The notes below the pieces were generated by a model. That model was not told the origin of the DNA. It made no database searches and saw only the letters and a list, made by a program, of their open reading frames with translations. A stretch of DNA of 11,335 bases from Lachnospiraceae bacterium UBA3801 (GTDB lineage Bacteria > Bacillota > Clostridia > Lachnospirales > Lachnospiraceae): assembly GCA_002368685.1 (NCBI GenBank), contig DFEN01000042.1, forward strand, positions 1-11,335, in the 5' to 3' direction. The position numbers and the translations under genes are program-made. Below are positions 1-6,725 of this stretch, piece after piece. The number at the start of each line of letters is the position of its first letter. The first letter of the stretch is position 1.

Positions 1-312
1 TTAAAAGATGGATGGGAGTTTCCAGGAGGGAAGATCGAGGAAGGCGAGACTCCCGAAGAGGCTATAGTCAGAGAAATAAAAGAAGAACTGGATACAGTAA
101 TTAAAGTTGAGAAGTATGTTGATACTATCGAATATGATTATCCAGAGTTTCATTTATCAATGGACTGTTTTCTTTGCAGTATTATGGAGGGCAATTTGGT
201 TCTCAAGGAACATGAAGCTGCAAAGTGGCTGACTAAGGAAACGATTGATTCAGTTGATTGGCTTCCGGCAGATATAACTATCATAGGAAAAATAAAAGAA
301 TTATTCTGCTGA
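1..312 (+). CDS. Nudix (MutT-type) hydrolase, 5'-truncated by the window edge
   Basis: Frame 1 is open from the first base to TGA at 310-312 and gives the last 103 residues of the protein. The visible Nudix box begins FPGGKIEEGETPEEA and continues REIKEELD, matching GX5EX7REUXEEXGU except that the usual Gly near its end is Asp. The REIKEELD form is known from many Firmicute/Bacteroidetes MutT-like enzymes annotated as (deoxy)nucleoside triphosphate pyrophosphohydrolases. The glutamates of REIKEE would bind the metal. The tail (WLTKETIDSVDWLPADITII) is the usual MutT C-terminal strand-helix, so the end is natural. The family hydrolyses a nucleoside diphosphate linked to a moiety X; MutT itself removes 8-oxo-dGTP. 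The exact substrate cannot be read from sequence. Only about 25-30 N-terminal residues should be missing, judged from the usual length of about 130. It sits upstream of the two-component system with a 46-base gap before the next small ORF and seems functionally unrelated. Confidence 0.9.
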   Translation, partial: LKDGWEFPGGKIEEGETPEEAIVREIKEELDTVIKVEKYVDTIEYDYPEFHLSMDCFLCSIMEGNLVLKEHEAAKWLTKETIDSVDWLPADITIIGKIKELFC

Positions 313-326
313 TTAGCTAAAACCAG

Positions 327-332
327 TATAAT
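327..332 (+). promoter_or_regulatory. Candidate -10 box upstream of the two-component genes
   Basis: A perfect TATAAT lies in the short gap after the Nudix gene, 72 bases before the response-regulator ATG at 405. No good -35 is visible at 16-18 bases upstream; TTCTGC at 304-309 is the best-placed hexamer and matches poorly. It may be a weak or activator-dependent promoter, or chance in AT-rich DNA. Confidence 0.4.
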
Positions 333-358
333 GCTGATTTACGCAAGGAGAAACTAAA

Positions 359-430
359 ATGAAGTCATCAATAGAGAGTGTTGAATATGGGGAAGGAGCT
401 GAGTATGGACTACAGCGTACTTATAATTGA
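359..430 (+). CDS. 23-codon leader-like ORF overlapping the response-regulator start
   Basis: ATG at 359 is preceded by AAGGAG at 345-350, with 8 bases between them, which is near-ideal spacing. The ORF runs MKSSIESVEYGEGAEYGLQR and three more residues to TGA at 428-430. It overlaps the first 26 bases of the response-regulator gene (start 405) in a different frame. The regulator's own ribosome binding site (GGAAGGAG, 391-398) lies inside this ORF, so translating ribosomes would pass through it. No family is recognised, there is no signal peptide or membrane segment, and no run of a single amino acid suggests classical attenuation. It may be a regulatory upstream ORF that tunes regulator translation, a remnant, or a chance ORF. 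The strong Shine-Dalgarno sequence is the main support. Confidence 0.4.
   Translation: MKSSIESVEYGEGAEYGLQRTYN
391..398 (+). promoter_or_regulatory. Ribosome binding site deciding the response-regulator start
   Basis: GGAAGGAG ends 6 bases before ATG at 405. The upstream in-frame GTG at 378 has no comparable site, and starting there would add nine residues before the conserved receiver strand. This favours ATG 405. Confidence 0.75.
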
Positions 431-1115
431 TGATGAGGTAGAGCTAGCTGATTCTACAGCGGAATATTTAAACATGTTTGATATCAAATCCGTTGCAGTA
501 TATACAGCTGATGCCGCATTAGAATTTTTCAAGAAAAATACTACTAAGCTAATCCTGCTAGATATTAATCTTGGAAATTCCTCTGGCTTTGAACTTTGCA
601 AAAAGCTCAGGGCTGATTATGATATTCCAATTCTTTTTATAAGTGCGCGCTCGAGTGATGATGATATGGTCATAGCTCTGAATATTGGTGGAGATGACTA
701 TATAACAAAGCCATATTCATTAAATGTTCTATATGCAAAAGTTAAGGTTGTACTGAAACGATATGAGAAGATGGGCCAGCAGCTTCCTGCAGGAAATAAA
801 TCAAAGAGTAATGAGAACATCTATACTATAGGGGATGTCGAGATAGACACAGAGGCGGGACTCGTTCGTAAGAATGGTGAACTGGTGGAGCTTACAGCTA
901 TGGAATATAAGCTTCTTACATATCTACTGGAGAATCACGATAAGATAATGTCGAAAAAGAAGATATTTGATAATGTTTGGGAAGACAGCTTCGTGTCAGA
1001 TGGAACTCTTAACGTCCACCTTAGGCACCTTCGTGAAAAAATCGAAGACGATCCGAATGATCCTAAAATAATCAAAACAGTAAGGGGACTTGGACTTATA
1101 CTAAACTATAATTAA
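405..1115 (+). CDS. OmpR/PhoB-family two-component response regulator
   Basis: This 236-residue protein has the standard two-domain layout. The receiver domain (about residues 2-117) carries the acidic pair D9-D10, the phospho-acceptor D53 in LLDINLG, S80 in FISARS and the conserved lysine K102 in YITKPYS. A linker (about 118-138) leads to a winged-helix DNA-binding domain (about 139-236), recognisable by LTAMEYKLLTYLLENHDKIMS, the recognition-helix region LNVHLRHLREKIE and the final hairpin IKTVRGLGLILNYN. The end of that hairpin lacks the aromatic residue of the usual RGxGY/F form. Start 405 is chosen over GTG 378 because of the GGAAGGAG site. The histidine kinase follows after 12 bases, so the two form a cognate pair. 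The direct repeat at 2416-2437, upstream of the exporter genes, is the natural candidate target. It is a cytoplasmic transcription factor, activated by phosphotransfer from the kinase (family knowledge). The inducing signal is unknown. Confidence 0.95.
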   Translation: MDYSVLIIDDEVELADSTAEYLNMFDIKSVAVYTADAALEFFKKNTTKLILLDINLGNSSGFELCKKLRADYDIPILFISARSSDDDMVIALNIGGDDYITKPYSLNVLYAKVKVVLKRYEKMGQQLPAGNKSKSNENIYTIGDVEIDTEAGLVRKNGELVELTAMEYKLLTYLLENHDKIMSKKKIFDNVWEDSFVSDGTLNVHLRHLREKIEDDPNDPKIIKTVRGLGLILNYN

Positions 1116-1127
1116 AGGGCGAATCTT

Positions 1128-2414
1128 ATGAAGAAGAGTTTGATAATACTCGTAATAGTTACAATTTTCATATTGTCCGTTCCTTCTATTACGTATGGTC
1201 TCAGCAAGAAGAAGGATCCTGGAACGCTCGATGTTACAGAGGTAAATCAGCTTATCAAAGAGATAGAGAAGTCTGATGACATGATTGTTTCCAACTCAAG
1301 CGGTAAGTATAGCATTGACTATACTATTCTTGATATAGAGGAAAATGTGCTCTACACCAGCTTAGAGCAGGAATCAGAGACTGCTCATGCCATGTCAATT
1401 GTTGAGGCTACAAAAGAGAGGGATACGATAAGAGATATATACGTAGATGGTAAGCATGTTGGATGGGTTATCATATATAACAAGATTGCTGAGTTAGAGC
1501 TGGAGTTTTATGCGTTTTATTCCAAGATATTTTTGTGGAGTTATTTTCTTGCGGCTATATTATGGATTGCTTATTCCGTTATGATATATTACAGGGTTGT
1601 TCGTCCTTTTGATAACCTGAAGGAATTTGCAGGAGCCGTTGCTCAAGGGGATCTGGATAGACCTCTTGAGATGGATAGAGGAAATATATTTGGTGCATTT
1701 ACAGAGAGCTTCGATATAATGCGAGAGGAATTAAATGAAGCGCGCCAGCGAGAATATGAGGCAAATGTAAGTAAGAGAGAACTCATAGCTCAGCTGAGTC
1801 ATGACATCAAGACACCGGTTGCTTCTATAAAGGCTATGTCAGAGGTTCTAGGTGCAAAGTCAGAGCAGTCTGGAGATGAGTTCACAAAGACTAAGGTTGA
1901 AGCTATAGGAGCGAAGGCGGATCAGATAGATAGTCTCGTATCTAATCTATTTGCATCGACGCTTGAAGAACTGGAACAGCTGGAAGTAAAAGCGGTTGAA
2001 GTAGAATCCTTAGTTCTTAAAGAAATAATTAAAATGGCTGACTTTAATTCTAAGGTTGTTTACCAGGATATACCGGAATGCATTATATATCTAGATAAGC
2101 TTAGGGTTTCCCAGGTTATAACTAATATTATTTATAATTCCTATAAATATGCAGATACTGAGATAGATATGGAGGCTCATACTGATGAAGAGTTCCTCTA
2201 CCTAAGTTTTACTGATCATGGTGGCGGAGCACCGGAGGAGGATCTTCCATTTATTATGGAGAAGTTCCGTCGTGGTAAGAATGCTGAGGGTAAGGAAGGT
2301 GCCGGACTGGGACTTAGTATCGCAAGGAATCTTATGAATGACATGCGAGGTACTATAGAATGTGAGAATGCTGCTGGAGGTTTCAGGGTGACTATAGGAT
2401 TCAGGCTCGCTTAG
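1128..2414 (+). CDS. Membrane sensor histidine kinase (HAMP, HisKA, HATPase_c)
   Basis: This 428-residue kinase has a first membrane helix at about 4-25, an extracytoplasmic sensor segment of about 105 residues (26-132), and a second helix at about 134-156. A HAMP-like linker follows at about 158-210 (VVRPFDNLKEFAGAVAQGDL). The dimerisation/phospho-acceptor domain holds H225 in LIAQLSHDIKTPVASI. The ATPase domain has an N box (NIIYNSYKYAD, 333-343), G1 (DHGGGAP, 363-369), F box (FIMEKFRRGKN) and G2 (GAGLGLSIAR). All catalytic motifs are present, so it should be active. The sizeable outer segment separates it from BceS/LiaS-type intramembrane-sensing kinases, which have almost none. It therefore probably senses a ligand or envelope state directly, or contacts the CARDB-like protein or permease encoded next door (inference). 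Its ribosome binding site (AAAGGG, 1114-1119) overlaps the regulator stop codon, which suggests coupled translation. Confidence 0.95.
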   Translation: MKKSLIILVIVTIFILSVPSITYGLSKKKDPGTLDVTEVNQLIKEIEKSDDMIVSNSSGKYSIDYTILDIEENVLYTSLEQESETAHAMSIVEATKERDTIRDIYVDGKHVGWVIIYNKIAELELEFYAFYSKIFLWSYFLAAILWIAYSVMIYYRVVRPFDNLKEFAGAVAQGDLDRPLEMDRGNIFGAFTESFDIMREELNEARQREYEANVSKRELIAQLSHDIKTPVASIKAMSEVLGAKSEQSGDEFTKTKVEAIGAKADQIDSLVSNLFASTLEELEQLEVKAVEVESLVLKEIIKMADFNSKVVYQDIPECIIYLDKLRVSQVITNIIYNSYKYADTEIDMEAHTDEEFLYLSFTDHGGGAPEEDLPFIMEKFRRGKNAEGKEGAGLGLSIARNLMNDMRGTIECENAAGGFRVTIGFRLA

Positions 2415-2415
2415 C

Positions 2416-2437
2416 AAATTAATATAAAATTAATGTT
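2416..2437 (+). promoter_or_regulatory. Direct-repeat operator candidate for the response regulator
   Basis: AAATTAAT occurs at 2416-2423 and again at 2427-2434, exactly 11 bp apart (units AAATTAATATA and AAATTAATGTT). TAATG recurs a further 11 bp on (2442-2446) and TAATA at 2452-2456, nearly in phase. OmpR/PhoB-family dimers typically bind head-to-tail repeats of 10-11 bp just upstream of -35. Here the repeat ends 6 bases before the predicted -35 and is centred roughly 53 bases before the predicted start of transcription, a typical activator position. AT-richness makes chance matches possible. Confidence 0.5.
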
Positions 2438-2443
2438 CCGATA

Positions 2444-2472
2444 ATGACGCTTAATATTTACTTCTTTATTAT
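2444..2472 (+). promoter_or_regulatory. Predicted sigma-A-type promoter of the exporter operon
   Basis: ATGACG (2444-2449, four of six matches to TTGACA) and TATTAT (2467-2472, five of six to TATAAT) are separated by exactly 17 bases. Transcription would start near 2479-2480, leaving a leader of about 40 bases before ATG 2518, which has an AGGAGG-type ribosome binding site at 2507-2512. The imperfect -35 and the direct repeat upstream fit activator-dependent control of the three downstream genes separately from the regulator-kinase pair. Confidence 0.55.
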
Positions 2473-2517
2473 GAACGCATAAGGTTGATAAATTTATTTT
2501 CATAATAGGAGGCAGAT

Positions 2518-3516
2518 ATGAGACGTATCGGAACTTTTTTAATTGTAGCTACTCTTTTTACAGGGTCAGTAGTTGGAGGAGGATTTGCAGGTACAGCAAA
2601 TGCAAATGTAGTTTATGCTTCTGAGACAGATGCACAGGAGTATGCTTCAGAGGAACCAGAGATAGAGGTTGTTAAAACAGAGGAAAAATCCTCAAAGACA
2701 AACTACTATGCTACACCAAAGCTTGTTATAACAGGAAGAGATATATCTGGAAATCAGGTTAAGGCGGGAGATGAATTCGAAATGGTGCTCCATCTTAAGA
2801 ATGAATCAAACAGCACAAAGCTCCGCAACATAAGTCTTAAGATATCCAGTGAAGAGAACCAGATTACGACAGCATCAGGCTCCGACACAGTATATATAAA
2901 TGAGATAGATAAGGAAGACGGCTGTGATGTGACAGTTAAGATGGTTGCCAAGAAGGATTTAGCGCAGACTAATTATCCACTGACAGTTTCTTACAAGTAT
3001 GAGGATAATAACAAGAATACATTTGAAGACAGTGCCAGTGTTGTTGTTCCTGTAGTTCAGGAGGCAAGACTTGGAATATCAGAGAAGAAGCTGAGTAAGT
3101 CAGAGGTTTTAATAGATGGAAAGACAAGCCTCTCCTTTAAGGTTAACAATATGGGACTGGATACACTTAGAAATGTATCTGTAGAGATAAAAGGTGATAC
3201 AATAAAAGAGATCAACTATTATGTTGGAACTGTCGAGGCAGGTGCAAGTGGAAGTGTTGATATGACTGTAACACCAGATCAGATAGGTGAAGACGATATA
3301 CATATCAAGGTTACTTTTGAGGATGCTGTTGGAAATCAGAGTTCTATTGAAGACTCAGTTGAATTGACAGTTACACAGGCTGCTGAGGAAGCAGATAAGG
3401 AAGTAAAAGAATCCAGCATTAGCCCTGTATTTATAGGTGGAATAGTAGTTATGATTATAGTCGTTGCTATAGTTGGTGGCGTTATCAAGAGAAAGAAACA
3501 GAAGAAATACGAATAA
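2518..3516 (+). CDS. Secreted membrane-anchored protein with two CARDB/NEW3-like domains
   Basis: This 332-residue protein starts with a signal peptide (MRRIGTFLIVATLFTGSVVG; probable cleavage around ANA at 27-29). An acidic, Glu-rich linker (about 36-60) follows. Next come two similar beta-rich units at about 66-180 and 184-287, each with the pattern of a strand, a 'G/N-x-F/L' core and a 'LRNxSxxI' strand (KLRNISLKI at 101-109, TLRNVSVEI at 217-225). This resembles CARDB/NEW3/COG1361 Ig-like folds. A C-terminal membrane helix (about 303-323) and a basic tail (KRKKQKK) leave the bulk outside the membrane. It heads the exporter operon, with the ATPase gene 20 bases downstream. The position suggests a partner of the permease, analogous in place but not in fold to the MacA adaptor, or a cell-surface protein co-induced with it. 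COG1361-type proteins are known beside MacB-like transporters. Domain family names are from pattern recognition only, and the function is unproven. Confidence 0.75.
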   Translation: MRRIGTFLIVATLFTGSVVGGGFAGTANANVVYASETDAQEYASEEPEIEVVKTEEKSSKTNYYATPKLVITGRDISGNQVKAGDEFEMVLHLKNESNSTKLRNISLKISSEENQITTASGSDTVYINEIDKEDGCDVTVKMVAKKDLAQTNYPLTVSYKYEDNNKNTFEDSASVVVPVVQEARLGISEKKLSKSEVLIDGKTSLSFKVNNMGLDTLRNVSVEIKGDTIKEINYYVGTVEAGASGSVDMTVTPDQIGEDDIHIKVTFEDAVGNQSSIEDSVELTVTQAAEEADKEVKESSISPVFIGGIVVMIIVVAIVGGVIKRKKQKKYE

Positions 3517-3536
3517 TTCATTAAGGAAAAACTTTT

Positions 3537-4301
3537 ATGGAAGAAAAGAATACAATCATAAAAACAGAAAAACTGTGTAAGTCATTTTCCGTTGGTGGAG
3601 TCCAGCATCATATCATTAAGAACATGGATCTGGGAATCTACGAGGGAGACTTCACAGTAATAATGGGTTCCTCTGGAGCGGGTAAATCTACACTTCTCTA
3701 TGCCCTTTCGGGAATGGATAAGGCAAGTCTAGGGAAGATAGATTTTTGTGGAAAGGATATAACTAAGTTCACAAGTGATCAGCTAGCTATATTTAGAAGA
3801 AGACATTGTGGCTTTGTGTTCCAGCAGATACATTTGATAGGGACCATGAGTATACTTGATAATGTTCTCGCAGCAGGCTTACTTACGGGACAAAACAAGA
3901 AAGAGCTGGTTAAGAAATCTAAGGAGCTTCTTAAGAAGGTTGGTATAGAAGAAAAGCTATGGAATAAGTTTCCGAATCAGTTATCTGGTGGTGAGGCACA
4001 ACGTGTAGGAATAATCAGAGCACTTATCAATAGACCAGAAATGGTATTTGCGGATGAGCCTACAGGAGCTCTTAATAGTGCGAGCAGCGATGCTGTTCTT
4101 GATATACTTACTGATTTTAACAGAGATGGGCAAAGTATAGTAATGGTTACTCATGATATGAAATCAGCCAGAAGAGGAAACCGTATCATTTATCTAAAGG
4201 ATGGAGCTATCTGTGGCGAATGTCACCTAGGTCCTTATGTGACGGGTGACAAGGAAAGACATGCGAAGCTTCGTGCATTTCTAGGAGAGATGGGTTGGTA
4301 A
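3537..4301 (+). CDS. ABC transporter ATP-binding protein (MacB/LolD type)
   Basis: This 254-residue nucleotide-binding domain is complete: Walker A GSSGAGKST (44-52), Q-loop Q96 in GFVFQQIHL, signature LSGGEAQRVGIIRAL (149-163), Walker B MVFADEPTGAL with D173 and E174, and switch histidine H206 in MVTHD. The DEPTGALNS sequence after Walker B and the FRRRHCGFVFQ stretch are typical of the MacB/LolD/FtsE/BceA group, which powers mechanotransmission through FtsX-like permeases rather than conventional channel transport. A C-terminal extension of about 30 residues follows the core (GECHLGPYVTGDKERHAKLRAFLGEMGW). The ribosome binding site AAGGA (3523-3527) is 9 bases before ATG. The permease begins four bases after the stop codon, so the two are almost certainly translationally coupled and form one complex at the inner face of the membrane. 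Confidence 0.95.
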   Translation: MEEKNTIIKTEKLCKSFSVGGVQHHIIKNMDLGIYEGDFTVIMGSSGAGKSTLLYALSGMDKASLGKIDFCGKDITKFTSDQLAIFRRRHCGFVFQQIHLIGTMSILDNVLAAGLLTGQNKKELVKKSKELLKKVGIEEKLWNKFPNQLSGGEAQRVGIIRALINRPEMVFADEPTGALNSASSDAVLDILTDFNRDGQSIVMVTHDMKSARRGNRIIYLKDGAICGECHLGPYVTGDKERHAKLRAFLGEMGW

Positions 4302-4305
4302 CGAT

Positions 4306-6720
4306 ATGTTAACAAAAATAATAAAATCAAACTTCAAAAACGACTTGACCCATATGGTAACCTTTTTCCTCATAATGGTTCTTGCGGTATTCATGTTCCA
4401 TACAGGAATAGCGATTTTACTAGGATATTCTTCGCTTCATAGAGATAAGCTTGAGGAGTATAACTTTGCAGATGTAAGTGTGCTGAGTGCTCTGAAGGAT
4501 GAGGATAAAGATAAGATTGAAGAGATTATCTTAAATGATGAGGGGATAGAATCCTATGAAAAAGTCTATCCAGTAATGAAAGAATTTCAGATGAAAAAAG
4601 ATGGATCAGAAGAAGATTCGAAGAATATGTATGACATGTCAACATATACTCTGCCGGTTCTTCCATATGGAGAGTGGGGTGAAATTGAAGCTCCACATTT
4701 TGTAGAATTATCAGAAGAGGAATATGAGAATCCAATCTATTTATCGTACTATTATAATACTAATCTGTTTAAGGCGGAGCTGGGCGATAGTATAGATGTA
4801 AAGGTTGGCAATAAATATTATACTTTTCAAGTTGCTGGAATTTTTGAATCTTTAATTTCAAGTGCGGATGGAATCACATATGTTTCGCCCTCGCTTTATA
4901 ACGAGTGGAAAACAGAGGAATATAACTTACAGCAAAGTGCTATAGAAAAAACTGCTGAGGAACAGGGCGAGACAGAGAATCCGGAAAGTGATTCTGGATA
5001 TTCGACAACAATATTTTACATGAAGCTTGCTCCGGGAGCGAAATCTTCAGATGTTGAGGGGCGACTTACTAAGTCCTTCAGTGAGCATAGTATTCTTGCA
5101 AATGCAATAGGAGTAGATATAGTAATAGCTTCCTTCACATATATGCAAAATTTAATTGCTGCAATGATGTTTGCATTTGCACTTATCATAACCTTAATTG
5201 CTGTAGTAATCATATATTTCAGGATTTCAAATAGTATAGAACAAAATATAGTGAATATCGGAGCATTAAAGGCTTTGGGGTATACATCCAGACAGATAAG
5301 GCTAGGGATAGTTATAGAGTTTATGCTAACTACTGCATTGGCCACAATTCTGGGTATTGTTTCTTCAAAAATAGTTTTACCTATTTTTGAGTATATGATA
5401 CGAGGCTTTAGTGGAGTTACGTGGGACTCTACATTTACAACCGGCGCAATTCTTATAACAATGATTATGATACTTGGATCAGTTCTTATAGTTTCCTTTA
5501 TTAGTACAAGAGGAATAGGAAAGCTGGATCCTGTTGTAGCACTTCGGTTCGGAATAAATACTCACAGTTTTAAGAAGAATTATGCACCAATCGAAAAAAC
5601 AAGTGGACCGCTTACTTGGATAATGGCACTAAAGTCAGTACTAAGTAGTGCGAAACAGAACGTTATTCTCTTTATAGTTATGACTTCTATAGGGATAGTT
5701 ACTACATTTTCGGCATTCCTGGCATATAACTGTGTTTATGATCCATCTTCTCTATATAGAATGCTTCAGCTGGTCGGGTCAGATGTCAATTTTATTTTTA
5801 AAGAGGATCCAAATGCAATAGCTGAGATAAGGGAAATTCCTGGAGTGGAAAGCGTGTTTTGGAAAGATTCAACTGGAATGACAGCTGAGGGCTATGCGGT
5901 TGATTCGACAATAACAGATGATTGGAATGCTATACCTGATGTAAATGTATATGAGGGTAGAATACCTAAGTATGATAATGAGGTTGCCGCAGGTGGAGCT
6001 CTTGCTAGAACTCTTGGTGTGGGTATTGGCGACGAGATAGAAATATCGTATGGAACAGAGAATCGAAAATATATAATAACCGGGCTTGAACAATCAGTAT
6101 CAAATAATGGAATGGACATATCTCTCACAGAAGAGGGAGCAGAACATCTGGGCTATAAAGCATCCAAGAATAATTATGGCATATTTGTTAAAAATCATTC
6201 TGTGGCTGATTCCAGGAAGATAGTTGAGAGCGTTCAGAATATGTATGGTGATAAAATAAATGGCTTTGGAAATGTTTTAGAATCTCTTAGTACTGGAGAA
6301 GATCCTGTGATTTTAATAGCGTCACTCATGGTTGGTGTTATGGTTGTCATCTGCGTTCTGGTAATTGTGTTATCTCTAAACCTTTTGGTTAAAACACAAA
6401 TTATAAAGAAACAGCAGGAGATAGGAATAAAGAAGGCGCTGGGATTTTCAAGTGGTCAGTTAAGGATAGAACTTATACTTTCTATGTTGCCTCAGATATT
6501 TGTTGGAGCAGTAGTTGGTTCGGTACTTGGAGGTATGTGGTCGAATTCGATACTTGCTGGATTACTTTCTTCTATAGGCATAATGAAATCAAGTATGACC
6601 ATGTTCACATGGATGCCGGTAGTGTCTGTTATTTTCGGACTTGTTGTTTCAGCAGTTTTCATATGGATAATGTCCAGCCGTATAAAGCGAATCTCCGCTT
6701 ACTCATTAATAACAGAATAA
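4306..6720 (+). CDS. ABC transporter permease, double FtsX/MacB type
   Basis: This 804-residue membrane protein has eight predicted helices: about 17-41, 282-306, 333-356, 378-401, 451-474, 668-694, 723-750 and 769-792. That is two FtsX-like four-helix units in tandem. The first unit has a large extracytoplasmic domain (about 42-280) between helices 1 and 2, and the second another (about 475-667) between helices 5 and 6. Each unit shows the FtsX coupling sequence after its second helix: NIGALKALGYTSRQIRL (317-333) and EIGIKKALGFSSGQLRIEL (705-723). The MacB-like periplasmic signature is seen in segments such as VEGRLTKSF and GLEQSVSNNG. Such permeases export or extract substrates from the outer leaflet, for example peptides, lipoproteins or antimicrobials, or gate cell-wall hydrolases. 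The size and fusion resemble SalY/YtrF-like proteins rather than 10-helix BceB. No strong ribosome binding site lies at a useful distance; translation probably depends on the upstream ATPase gene ending four bases earlier. The substrate is unknown. Confidence 0.92.
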   Translation: MLTKIIKSNFKNDLTHMVTFFLIMVLAVFMFHTGIAILLGYSSLHRDKLEEYNFADVSVLSALKDEDKDKIEEIILNDEGIESYEKVYPVMKEFQMKKDGSEEDSKNMYDMSTYTLPVLPYGEWGEIEAPHFVELSEEEYENPIYLSYYYNTNLFKAELGDSIDVKVGNKYYTFQVAGIFESLISSADGITYVSPSLYNEWKTEEYNLQQSAIEKTAEEQGETENPESDSGYSTTIFYMKLAPGAKSSDVEGRLTKSFSEHSILANAIGVDIVIASFTYMQNLIAAMMFAFALIITLIAVVIIYFRISNSIEQNIVNIGALKALGYTSRQIRLGIVIEFMLTTALATILGIVSSKIVLPIFEYMIRGFSGVTWDSTFTTGAILITMIMILGSVLIVSFISTRGIGKLDPVVALRFGINTHSFKKNYAPIEKTSGPLTWIMALKSVLSSAKQNVILFIVMTSIGIVTTFSAFLAYNCVYDPSSLYRMLQLVGSDVNFIFKEDPNAIAEIREIPGVESVFWKDSTGMTAEGYAVDSTITDDWNAIPDVNVYEGRIPKYDNEVAAGGALARTLGVGIGDEIEISYGTENRKYIITGLEQSVSNNGMDISLTEEGAEHLGYKASKNNYGIFVKNHSVADSRKIVESVQNMYGDKINGFGNVLESLSTGEDPVILIASLMVGVMVVICVLVIVLSLNLLVKTQIIKKQQEIGIKKALGFSSGQLRIELILSMLPQIFVGAVVGSVLGGMWSNSILAGLLSSIGIMKSSMTMFTWMPVVSVIFGLVVSAVFIWIMSSRIKRISAYSLITE

Positions 6721-6725
6721 TGTAA

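Noticed and set aside
378..404. Upstream GTG start for the response regulator
   Set aside because: It adds nine residues before the conserved receiver strand and has no good ribosome binding site, whereas ATG 405 has GGAAGGAG at 6-base spacing.
5016..5345. Leftward 109-codon reading frame inside the permease gene
   Set aside because: It lies wholly antisense to a well-supported membrane helix region; its hydrophobicity merely mirrors the complementary codons.
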